From Monosporascus cannonballus (Eukaryota; Ascomycota; Sordariomycetes; Xylariales): 64,000 nucleotides of DNA. The notes under the pieces were generated by a model. The model saw only the letters and a list, made by a program, of their open reading frames with translations. It was not told where the DNA came from and did no database searches. The position numbers and the translations under genes are program-made. Each line of letters begins with the position of its first letter. Within the stretch, counting starts at the first letter, position 1. Of this stretch, positions 37,190 through 49,555 are shown piece by piece. The stretch spans positions 124,001-188,000 of the forward strand of contig QJNS01000021.1 of the NCBI GenBank assembly GCA_004154925.1, given 5' to 3'.

Positions 37190-39250
37190 AGTTTTTGTAA
37201 TCAAGACACATTATAGCTTAGTTTTATAAAGCCTTACTTTAATATCGATTAATACGTAATTGCTTATAAGTTTCAATTATGATAACCCTTATACTCGCCA
37301 ACTAGTTCGACTAAATTAGATAATATAATTTAAGAAAGATTAAGTTTTATACAACAAATCTTAAGGATAAACCTTGAAAGTAAGTCTTAAAAGTAAACCG
37401 TAAGGGTAAGCCTTAAGAGTAAACTTTAAGTGCGTCTAAAAGACTTTGTAAACCTATATTATTTTACGGTTCGATCGTTTTACAGTTATGAAAAAATGTT
37501 AATACAATAATTAGATAACAGAATTTGATATTCAATTCACTTTTTAAGATACTATTAACTAAAATATTATATCGTAACATTCCGGATATATAATATCGAT
37601 AATCAGTTTTAATAAGTTTTTTAACGAAATTATTTTATTTACGGTAATTAAATATTATAAAATTATAGAATAAACGAAAAACGTTGATATCTTAATTGAT
37701 TTAAATAATTTAGAGTCAAAAGTTTAATTTCTATTTTTAATATTCAGATACGACTTTATTTACAACATTAACGATAATCGATTGATATAAGAACTTATGT
37801 CGAATAATATAGCAATTATAACAGAATTATTAATAAACCTGGAAGTGGAAAATTATGAAGTAACAAAGGTACGACGCTAACTACAATATCAAAAGGCCAG
37901 CAATTCCAAACTCTAATTGGGGTTTGGACACCCTAATCCACTTTATAAGAACTAACTGTACATATTATCATAAAAATAGTAACGAGTTTAAAAATTTCAC
38001 TATTCAGATTCTGATACGAATTAATGACGATTACGAACATTGGTTTTATCGGCTAATTCGGACGACAAAAACCTTCTAAAACTCGGATAAAAATCGACGT
38101 CGAAAAAAGCTAAGGAAACGACATAAATAAGAGCTAAAAGAACGATTACATTATAATATTTAATACTTCTTATATGAAATAAATCTTTAATAATATTGTG
38201 ATAATTTAATACAAAGCGTACTTAAGCTGTATATATTTTAATAAAATAATATATTAAAATAACGCGCACACTTATTTAGCAATAATTTATGTATCTTCAA
38301 TATATAAAAAATATATTATTTTATTTTATATCAGTTATAAGATATATATAACTTTCAGCGTTTTTTTCAAGTGAAAATAAAGACATAAAAGATAATTATA
38401 ATATATAATTTGTACGATAAATACTACGCTTAGCATGTTTGTATGCAATAATTATTATTAAAATTTACGATTAAAATAAATTATGCTCTAATTGTTAACG
38501 GCTTAGTTTAAAGCTAATTAATATATAATTATTAATAAACTTTACCTATAATAAACTTTCTGCTTATTAATTATTGTATTAAGTTAAATATTACAATTTA
38601 GAAATATTAAGCTTTATACTACAAGTCTTAAGAATAAAGTATAAATATATATTAAAACCTTTATGAAATTTCTTCGCTTGTATGGCTAGAAATAACAGAC
38701 ATTAATCAATAAAGCATCAAAAATTTTGATTTTAATCTTTTTTATAATTTTCATTTTAGTTACATTTAATTACGATAGTATACAGTAGAATTTAGGCTGT
38801 GTAATACTAATAATCCCTTTTTATAATATTTGTAACGAAACTATTCCTTTTACGATGATTAAACTCTATAAAACTATCGAACGAAAACCAATTGTCGATA
38901 CTCTAATTTACTTATATAATTTACATTAGACGAATTAATTTCAGTTTTAAATTTTCGAATACGAATTCATTTACGAAAATACCAGTAATAAATCTTTACG
39001 AAAACATATATTTAAAAACATGAAATTATGAAGGAATTCCCAGCAAAATTAAGGCAGAAAAATAATAACAGGTTCGAAAGTTTCGAAATAAGGATTTCTG
39101 AATGGAATTAAAGAAAGTTACGAACGTTAATATATCTAGTTACTTCGGACAACAAAAGCTGTGTAAAATACCAACAAAAACCGACGTAAATACAAGTTAA
39201 AAAAGATAAGCTTAATATAGCCTAGATATTAAGGTAATAATATATTATTT
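37190..39250 (+). repeat. Two diverged copies of an unknown repeat
   Basis: About 37190-38180 and 38500-39250 share segments in the same order. Examples are TTTATAC(A/T)ACAA followed by TCTTAAG at 37346 and 38610, and GACGACAAAAACC versus GGACAACAAAAGC near 38060 and 39150, each followed by a GACGT(C/A)-containing tail. They look like an old tandem or dispersed duplication hit by RIP. The type of element is unknown. Confidence 0.45.
37360..37436 (+). repeat. 13-bp minisatellite
   Basis: Five units of 13 bp plus a part: CTTAAGGATAAAC, CTTGAAAGTAAGT, CTTAAAAGTAAAC, CGTAAGGGTAAGC, CTTAAGAGTAAAC, then TTTAAGTGCGTC. Units differ mainly at transitions. Confidence 0.7.
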
Positions 39251-41957
39251 TATTAAGTTTCGCTTATACGCTCATGTTTCTTTTCAAGTTACTAAGGTAT
39301 TTGATAATATTTTCTTTACATACACGGTAATCGTATAAATAAAAATGGATACAATTATATATTGTGTTTTTGACCTTTATTTTTTATTAAATCTAACTCT
39401 ATTTTACTCGCTTAACTGATTAATTAATTCGAATTTAATGTCGATAATTAGAAATTTATTTTATTGAACAAACCTTAAAATAATTAGTACTTGAATGCTA
39501 TATATAAAACTTGCTTCGCTTATTAAATTTAATATTACATTTTATTAACACTTATTTAATTTATTACAAGTTCTAAGATCCTTACTAATATTAGTGGAAA
39601 TTAATATATTAACATATTTTATATTATTGAATTAAAATATATTTTAAACAAATAGTAGAGCAGTTCTTCAGAGATTACGTAAATAACGAATTTAATATAT
39701 TTGTATTTTCGGTTATATTATAAACTATACTTTTTTTATAACTGCGCTACCAAGACGAAAGGTAATATAGTCGAAATCGTTTTGTTAATATAAAACATTT
39801 TGCTTTAAATACATCTCTTAAATTGAATTTTAAATATAGCCTCTTAAGTATAATTATAAAGTATCGCGTAATATATAGTCGAAATGTAAAGGCCTTGGTT
39901 TAATCTTTATATCTAAGATTTTTCATTGTTATCTTTATCAATTCATTTATATATTTTGTACCAAGTTTTAAAAGTATTATTAACGATTTTGATAAGTTAT
40001 AAATAATATATAATATATATAATACATTATTTTAATAATTCGTATATTAGCTTCATATTGTAATTATAATTTTAATTCGCTTTAATAAACTATTTCTTAA
40101 ATTAATTTATATATTATTTACGAATTATCTTACACAATAAATATAATAGAAAGAAGAAGATTTAAAACGTTTTATATATTATGAAATAGTTTAAGTTTGA
40201 ATTTTCTTTTCTTTTGGTTTTAGTTTTTAATAACTTATATACGTTGATAATAAAGGTTAAGTTTTATAAATATAAAAGCTATATTAATATTTATATACTT
40301 TGCTTTTAAAATTATTCCTTTTTAATTCGAACCGTATAAACAGGAATATTATTTTATATCAAAATAACATTATAATTTAAGTATTCGAGAAATTATTTGT
40401 TAAGATTATGACGATAAATACGGCCGGTGATTTTGTCCCGGCCAGCTTAAGAGTTGTTATCGAAAGCTATTAAGAAATTTCATTTTTTATATTAGTTATT
40501 ATGTTAAATATTTGCATTTAGCTAGTTTTTTTATATCGAAATTATATATATTTCAATAATAAACAGATTTCTTGTATTATTACAAACTAATTAATAATTA
40601 ATATAATAATTAAAATACGAAAAATAATATATGAAACACTTTTTGAGGAAAAGCGTATTACGCTCGCTTATTACACGTACGGTTTATATTTATTTCGCTA
40701 ATATATAAAGCCTTTCGTTGTTATTCGATAAATTTATTACTATAGTCCAAACTGAAAAAAAACATTCACTTAATATATTCCGATACTACAAATAATTGTT
40801 AAAATTCGTATTTATATATAATATTTTTTTCTTAAATTAGTACGTTAAAATTTACTTAATAATATGAAAACATCATAAATCGATAAAATTGATAATTATA
40901 ATAAAAAGTTAAATATAATACATTACTATAAATATCTTTTATAAATTGGTCGAAAAATACGTAAATACTCTAAACATAACGAAAATTAAGTTAACTTTTA
41001 ACTCGTATAACAATTATATACGTTCTAAATGATAAAAAGTAATATTTCGTATTTTTATTTCGTTTTTGAATAAGGTGACAATTCCTTTCTCAGAGTAATT
41101 AGACCTAAATTAAGTTATTCACTTATATTTAAGGATTCAATGGTGTTGGAATTAAAATCGACAAAATACGCCATTCTGTACAGCGAACAGATATTTATAG
41201 AGACTTTTACACGTCTACTTTATTACATAAGCGAACAGCCTGAATAAACGAGCGGATAAAAATTGTTAATATTTTAGCTCTTTAATATAACATATGCCCT
41301 TTTAATATAAATAACATAAAACTACTTATAAAAACATTTCAAATATATCTTGTTATTTCAATTTGAAAAGGAATATTAAAACTTTAATGATGAAAATTAT
41401 TATTTTATAAATAATATTATCTAAATTGTCCTAAAAGCCCTATATAACAGTAAATGTCCTCGAATTTACATTATGCTTAATTTACGTAAATTAACGGTAC
41501 TCGAAAAGAAATCGATTATTGAAAAAGATTTTATTTTAGCTTTAAAAACGTTTTATATTCGATTTTAGAATATTAAAAATATAGCAAAGTTTTTGCTTAC
41601 ATAACGAGTAATAATATATATTATGCTTAATTAAAGATTTAATTTTATTAAACGATAAAAAAGCTTAAATTACGTATCAATCAAAGTTTTGAATTATTTT
41701 ACAACTTTATACGAAGATTTACAAATATTGTATTAAAAATATTTTCGTTCGAAATACACTTATTAAATACAGCATAATAAATAAGATACAAATAATTTGA
41801 CTAAAAAAAGGTTTATAATAATTTTTAATAAAAACAAAACAATTTGTTATAAGGAGTAAAAACAGGTATAATATTAAGATATATAAGAAAATCCAGAAAA
41901 TATGTAATAATATAAATTACTAATATTTAAAATAAATTTTTTTATTTATTATTTTTA
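39251..41957. other. A+T-rich desert, nothing recognised
   Basis: No gene or recognisable element. The only G+C-rich spot is a short hairpin at 40422-40443: GGCCGG and CCGGCC arms around a 10-base loop. Confidence 0.5.
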
Positions 41958-41978
41958 TTGAAAAACATTAGCGTTTTT

Positions 41979-42191
41979 ATGTTATGGCTGCACCATACCA
42001 TCACGGCACCAGGGCAAAAGATCGGTGGAATGATCCTAATTGTAGCAATCATTCTGGTGCTTACAGCTGTATATATACTGAAGCTCTTACGGGTGACCAG
42101 GCCGTACCATTTTATTACTTTACGAATGAGTTATTTTAATCGCATTAAGGATATATTATCTACAAAAACGAGTCTAAAAGAAATAAATTAG
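41979..42191 (+). CDS. Possible small one-TM protein in a tiny non-RIPed patch
   Basis: From the ATG at 41979 a 70-residue frame runs to 42191. It has a strongly hydrophobic segment near residues 18-35 (MILIVAIILVLTAVYILK) followed by basic residues, as in a single-pass membrane protein. The first 150 bp are GC-balanced, unlike the desert on both sides; the last 20 or so codons fall back into A+T-rich sequence. I do not recognise it. It could be a real micro-gene, the exon of a lost gene, or a chance frame in a transposon fragment. Confidence 0.25.
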   Translation: MLWLHHTITAPGQKIGGMILIVAIILVLTAVYILKLLRVTRPYHFITLRMSYFNRIKDILSTKTSLKEIN

Positions 42192-42469
42192 ACTTATAAT
42201 AAAATAAGTATTTTCAAATTAAAACTCGTATTAAAGATTTAAAACTTTTTTTCGACGCTTACGAAAATTGTTATTTGGTTAAATTTGGAAACTATTATTA
42301 AATTAACGATGTTTATATCCTTTATATATCTACTTATTTCTTTTATCGACTTTAATCTTATAACCTATTTTGTTTTCATTTAATTTTAAAATGTATTTAT
42401 TTATTTTATATCGAAGCTCTTATATAGTAATACGGTATTTATATTACGAAAAAAAGATTTTATCGTCGG

Positions 42470-42894
42470 TGTTATAACCTAACGGTCGGGCCCCCAGAGG
42501 AAACCAGCCCCGATCCATGCTAAGAAGTTACGTGACTGGCTCAATGGGCTCAAACGTTACCATTGGTTCAGGGACGTTGAGTCAGTTGAGCTACGGAGGG
42601 CTCAAAGGGGCTTAAGGAGACTCAACTAACTAAACACCTTTAAGCCAGTCCAAGACACTTGAGCCAGAACAAGGATATATACGCTTATTATTTCCATAGT
42701 TTAGATAGCTTCAGCTTGCAATACTCATCAATACTAATCGTTTGCAATATAACAATTCGTTACCCAAGGCACCCTTGGTAGTACGAGACGTGACACAATT
42801 ACTGTATCTATTGCTCAGTTTCCCACGATACTCCTGCCAACATAAACCCGTACGACTAAGGTTTAATAGTTGGTTAAACCCCCTAGCCGTTACA
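42470..42894 (+). repeat. Solo LTR with perfect target-site duplication
   Basis: 425 bp from TGTTATAACC to GCCGTTACA, flanked by GTCGG at 42465-42469 and 42895-42899. No interior or partner LTR lies next to it, so it is the product of recombination between the two LTRs of one element. It is the best-preserved LTR of this superfamily in the window, with little sign of RIP. The short ORF at 42742-42927 lies inside it and is not a gene. Confidence 0.92.
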
Positions 42895-42899
42895 GTCGG

Positions 42900-45296
42900 T
42901 TTTAAAACTTATTTAAAATTACCATAATATTAAATGCTATTAAATCCGAATTTGTAAAAATTAAATGTGTTGTATTTGAACTTAATAACATTCCTTTCGA
43001 ATTAAAAGTTTGAGTTTTGTTTATATTAATTGTTTATTCGTTTATTTGGATTAATTTCATAATTCTCTTACTTATACAAGCTCTTAAAAATATTATTCAA
43101 GTGATTAAATAGAAACTCTATTCGCAAAAGAATATTAAAGAATTATGAAGGCAATTCATTGATAAATATAATTAAGTTTTTTAAAAATAGAAAGTAATTC
43201 AATATTCTTGTACGAAATTCTGTTTCTAAAAAATGCGATTTACTATACAAAACGAATTATATCTGCAATAAATTCAGACAGACTAAAAACAAACGGTGTT
43301 TAAAAAAGAAAAACAATTATTATAGAGAAAATACAGATTTTTATAATTCCAAAAAAAGAAATACAACGGTTCTAATAAGCTCGAACATAGTACGCGTATT
43401 TATAAAAAAGTTTTAAAAATATTTAACAATAAAGAATCGAATAAATTTATTTGAATTCGCTATTGTAAATTTAAAAAATATCGGTTCGTTTATTTAAGCT
43501 TTTCGCTTATATAGTGTATGACTGAAACAGAATATTTTATTTTATTGTCAAAGATTTAAAATCTGCCTTAGTTATCGTACTTTGTAATCTGTATTAATTT
43601 AATTATATTTATCAATAAATATAACTATAATTAATATTGTTTATATAATGGTTCAAAATTTAAATTTTATTTCGCATATAAATATTTAAATTATTGAAAG
43701 AATCATAAGGTTAAATTATTCGTTTATAATATATATTAGTAATTAGTGGTTTTAAAAAATATTTTTTACCCTTTCTTTTTAATAATGTTTTTATTAAAGC
43801 ATTCGGCTGTTCTATACTTTTAGTTATTATTTACGTACTTTTCCTTAGTATTTTAATAGTATAATGTAACGATGTAGATAGCTGCGATTCATAATATTAA
43901 TACGACTAGTCTTATAAGGTGACCTAAAGTGTATAAACTATAATTAATATTTAGAATAGAAGATTTTTTAGTTTTATAGCTAACGTTACATATTTATTTC
44001 TTTTATATATAGTTCGTCTTTGGATAAAAAAAGAAATACTATATTATTTCCAGCTGCATCAGCGGACTTGTAGTAATTATTTTTTAATATAAACGTTTTA
44101 TATTAAAATTAAATCTTAGGTTTTAGCTCCTGGCATAAAAATATTAAACAGTAATAATTTTAAGTCGCTTTGATTTGTTTTCAGTTTTTCTTTTATTGAT
44201 ATATATAAAATAAAAACTTTATAATATATTACGCTAATATACGAAGTAAGAAACGCAGTTATGTTAATAATAGAACAGTAGTAGCTGTATATATAATATT
44301 AATATGTAACGTAATTTCGATTTGATGTTTGTATTTTAAATTAAGATAAATATATGAAAAAATATTATATGATGTAACTTGCAAAATAAATATTATAGTA
44401 AATAAATAATAATATATCACTATTTCAGTAATATTTATATAAATTTTATTTTTTATATATTATATATTATATAACTTAAAAATGTCGTTATTACGTATAA
44501 TCTATATAAATAAAATCAATAAAAAGGAATACCTTAAAATATCTTTTGAAAACCGGTTATATCAAAAAAAAACGAAAAGGTAACGCATATACTAATTACT
44601 AGATAAAAGCTTAGTATATTAAGACAAGAAAATAAAAAGAAGTCCTACTGTCTTATTTTTAGCAAAGTATCCAAAATAGATAGAGCGCTTAACTATTGAT
44701 ATCTAACGTCTTAAATAGCTTCTAGCAGCCCTTTTTAAATATATAATAAGACTAAGAAAACGGTCTTCAAACGAAAATTATTATATTATCATGGTTTTAT
44801 CAATTTAAGCGGAGAGTTTATATAATTTAATATACTGGTATTTAAAAATATATAAAGTGTTCTAAGATCGCGATTAACGTATTATATACAGCTTTAACTT
44901 TCTTATAAATCTAGTCGGTGTTTAAGTCGAAATTATTCTTATTAAAATTTGTTTAAAATAAACAGCTATACGTAATTAATTAGCAGCATTTCGTAAGATA
45001 TAAAGTGTATTAATTACGAACTTAAACAGTATAAAAATTTCATTATTAATAGTATGTGTATATAGATAATTTTTAATAAAAACGAATTTTTAATAGTCAA
45101 CATCGAAAAATATTACGCTTAAACATATTAAATTATCATTATATAATATATTAAAAGTTTAATAATCTTAATAAATAATACGCTAATTGAAAATAAAGTA
45201 ATTAAATCTTTATAATAAAAAACATAATAATTATAGTATATTTATTAATTATACTAAAAACGCCTTATTAAAATCATTATAAACCTATTACTTGGG
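42900..45296. other. A+T-rich desert, nothing recognised
   Basis: Degenerate A+T-rich sequence up to the sharp border at about 45297. No LTR, protein motif or intact frame that I can support. Confidence 0.5.
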
Positions 45297-46241
45297 GTCC
45301 TAGGTACCGTTATAGGGTACTAGACGTCATTCGCCACCTCGGCGCACTCCGCCTACTCTTAACTGCTGGCGCATTAGATCACGTACGTCGTGGGCCTCGG
45401 ATGGCGAGGGCGTCGTCGTAATATAATCGCTATCGTTTTAACAAGTGTTTCCATAGCTCCAGGGCTTTAAAGCACTCCTAGGTCTTGCACGGATAATACA
45501 AATTAGCAGGGATTTAATCTAGGAAGGGGATTAATATATATTGCCCCATACCGCCCAAGACGCAATGGACGCTTATCTTTGCTTTCCTCTTTCGGCAAAG
45601 TTAAAACTTGCCTATTTGGGCCGGCCAAAATCCAAATACGGAAGTCTGTTTAAGGGAACGGGATTCTCAATCCAATAACCCTCGTTTACTCTGTTTGCAA
45701 GCTTACTATATTAAAAGAAGGGTGTTGCCCCTTATTTAAACGAATTTTGATAACTTTCCTGAGCCGTCTTAGGTAATACCTAAGAAGAGTGACGATAGGT
45801 TAGGTAAGCCGACTGGGGTTGGCAAGGGCAACTTCTGGGGAACGCAATACGAAAACACGGGGTATTAGATGAAATACGAGGTGCTTCAACTTGCACTCTG
45901 TTCCTGTACAGTGATTTGTTTGTCACCTCGCATCAGGAATGCAAAAAACGAATATTAAGGGCTATCTAACATAACCGACCCTTAGCGAACCAGGCGGAGT
46001 CAGGAACATGTATGCTGCTACGCGATATGACGATATGCGTTTTTTAGCATTAACTGAACTTTCTGCATTATTATATACACATCTCTAACAGTCTAAGCCC
46101 CGTCATTCATTGCCGGCACATCATCTAGGTACCCCTAAGCATCACATGCAATCAAACCGTAACGGACGGCATCCACAACAAACATCCTGCCCTCTCTTCA
46201 ACCGCAAGCCCGACCATCCATCCATGGCACCCCTATGCTAG
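45297..46241. other. GC-balanced intergenic region and 3' flank of thymidylate synthase
   Basis: Begins abruptly at GGGTCCTAGGTACCGTTATA. The first 130 bp are GC-rich and may be the broken end of a gene or element: the minus strand has about 30 open codons before a stop. The remainder has no good ORF; the last part should contain the 3' UTR of the minus-strand gene. Confidence 0.45.
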
Positions 46242-47398
<1,157 letters not shown>

Positions 47399-47463
47399 TG
47401 TGTCTTGATGATCTGGGAAGGCAGAAACACGTAGCTGGTGTTGAAGAAGGTACGAAATATGCG

Positions 47464-47482
47464 ACGCGTCGTGGAGACGCGT
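47464..47482 (-). promoter_or_regulatory. Two MCB (ACGCGT) boxes upstream of thymidylate synthase
   Basis: ACGCGT occurs at 47464-47469 and 47477-47482, 79 and 66 bp upstream of the chosen ATG and 7 bp apart. In budding yeast, MBF binds this sequence upstream of thymidylate synthase and other S-phase genes. The pair here suggests the same G1/S control. Seen: the two sites. Known: the yeast case. Inferred: function in this species. Confidence 0.75.
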
Positions 47483-48775
47483 TGGGGAGAGTTTAATGGA
47501 ATTCTTGGAGTGGAGGGGCAACTGGCAGGGGTGCCAGTGCTAGTGTTTAGTGGGGGATAATGTCGGATATAATCGGACATAGGAGTCAGTTAACATGGAC
47601 TGTCCCCCCTTTTCTCCCATGCTTTCTCACCTTGCTCATTCAGCATTTTGGTCCCCTACAGTGACGGCGCTAAGTTGCACATTAGTGATGTCGATGTCCT
47701 AATGCGATATACCAACAACTCCAATCCAGTATATATGCACCAGGTTGTATCACGTATGCGTGCTCAATGGATGCCAAATCACGCCATAAAACATAATGCC
47801 ACTAGATTGAGAGGCGTAAGTTATAACATCTGAGAGAGGAGGTCTGACTTCACCACGTCCTCGAGTTAATGATACCCGATCCCGCCCATGTGATTTTCTA
47901 TATCTAGTTTTCCTCGCAATATCCTCACTTGAAACCGTCACCAGTCAGTCCTCCAATCCAGTTGTCCTGTCAGCATTTTAAGTACCACAGCACGGCGACC
48001 ACCCCCGGTTGGACATGTAGGTACCCACATAGGTATGAGAGTCTTAACACCAGGAACACCAGGCAGGTTATGTAACTGCATGGCTCTCCTAGACCTTCCA
48101 TAGGCTCGATGTCTGGGGTAATGGGCAGCAGTCCCCTGCTGGAGCTGGCGAGTTTTCACACTTACCAGAACCCAGCATGGGTGTGTGTGACTGCTGCATA
48201 GGAAGTGTGAAATACCTCAATCTGTGCCTTGTCTTTCGAGGTCTTTCATGTTGGATTCAAGCCTGGAAACCTAAGCCTACCCGACCCGAGTTCGCGCACA
48301 ACTTATAGCAGTCAGGGGCACACGCTGTTTGTTGCCACTATTGGTTAGCCCTAATATGTATATATGATAGTTACAAGGCTAGGCAGCCATTAATTGTGGA
48401 TGTAGCATTCGCAATTCGTTTATGTGAGACGAGCACTAGTCACTTTTATTGACTGCTGGCAAGCTGATCGGATTGTCAGCAGAAGGTTACAGGTTGATGC
48501 TGCGGGCGTCAAACCTGTATCGTATAAACGCCCAGTCCGTAGAGGCCCGATTTGCACACGCAATATATACTTTTACATCACCAATTAGTAAAATGCAATT
48601 GGCCTTTTCTACGACCACTACTGGCTGGCAATTTAAATCAGCCCAGCAACAATCGTAGCCAAGCCTTTTCCCCTTGTAGCCATCCTGTCGACCTAGCAAC
48701 AACAGGCTGACCTTTAAGCTCTACTTACGACAGCCTCAAACGAGTATAGTTCATGGCGACGTTCCTCGTACGATA
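47483..48775. other. GC-balanced intergenic region
   Basis: No RIP and no convincing gene. ORFs of 60-73 codons occur on both strands but lack recognisable motifs. Probably the promoter region of the synthase gene plus remnants of older sequence. Confidence 0.45.
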
Positions 48776-48979
48776 GTGTCACACGCTATAAATGACTACT
48801 TTTCAATCAAGCTATATCCGGAAGTAGGCAGAGGGCTTCAGCTCTTTGCCGCACAGAAAATCACCAAAAGTCCTCGTGTTCTAGCTGAGGCCCTAATTCT
48901 CACGTACGAAAATCGGCAAGATACCATTGGCCACAACATCCACGACTTTGAAAGTCCTGACGGCGACACAAGGACCTAA
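48776..48979 (+). pseudogene. Fragment resembling the start of a SET domain
   Basis: The frame reads YPEVGRGLQLFAAQKITKSP and then RVLAEALILTYEN. This follows the SET-domain opening consensus GRGLFA-x-(R/Q)-x-I-x-x-G-x-x-(I/V)-L-x-E-x-P-L. The normal Gly after the basic turn is Ser here (TKSP), and the frame stops at 48979, before the catalytic NHxC and Tyr parts. The frame is open upstream to at least 48722 without an ATG. Fungi have many SET-domain proteins of unknown target that start like this. I read it as a truncated gene, but a first exon with an unseen intron is possible. Confidence 0.45.
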
Positions 48980-49555
48980 TTACTCGCTTCTTTGCTGACA
49001 ATTTGCCATCGTTGTTACTCTGAATCAGGGTAACGCCACAGACACTGCAGCCATCTTTGAGAACACTCTCAATTACGCGAGACTCAGCAACTCAACCAGT
49101 TTCCGCCGGTTGCGCCACAGATTGCGCAACCGCCAAGCGCCATCCATCAATCGTCTGCTTTGTAGCTATGTATTTTAATTGGGGGCGTTATAGATGGATA
49201 GAGTGAATTAATGAGCATGTTGTGGCGTATACCACCCAGTTGTTCGTCGGTGTGACTACTGGGGCTGGCTTCGGACTTACTGATGTGCCTCTTGTGGCTA
49301 TTAGCAAACTCGCTTTTGCAACTATTGGCAAACCCCTTACCTGAACGAAACAAACCTGCCAGGGGTTGCGCTGTAGCAAACTCCTTGGTTACGTTTGTCA
49401 GCATCGCTTTGGGGAGGCTCGAGTGGATTGCAACCGGGCCACTTTGTTTGACCTGATTAAGGGCTGGCGTAGGATATCCAATGGGGAAACCTTGGGAGGA
49501 GATGCTTTCGTTCGTAACCGGTAGTTCTGTTAAGGGTTAATATATATATTTGCTG
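48980..49555. other. GC-balanced tail of island 2, with a hairpin
   Basis: A perfect 8-bp inverted repeat with an 8-base loop lies at 49108-49131 (GGTTGCGC, loop CACAGATT, GCGCAACC). Overlapping minus ORFs at 49147-49404 show no recognisable motif. The plus strand near 49030-49180 has an open frame (beginning NQGNATDTAAIFENTLNYA) that could belong to the same lost gene as the SET-like fragment. A+T-rich DNA resumes near 49.55 kb. Confidence 0.35.

Noticed and set aside
42742..42927. 61-codon ORF at the end of the solo LTR
   Set aside because: Lies almost wholly within the LTR, which is bounded by a target duplication.
47399..47521. N-terminal extension of thymidylate synthase up to 47521
   Set aside because: It would put both MCB boxes inside coding sequence; the ATG at 47398 has a better context and the extension has no family support.
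49147..49404. Overlapping 63- and 85-codon minus-strand ORFs
   Set aside because: No motif, no clear coding bias, and a local repeat (GCAAAC) explains part of the sequence.
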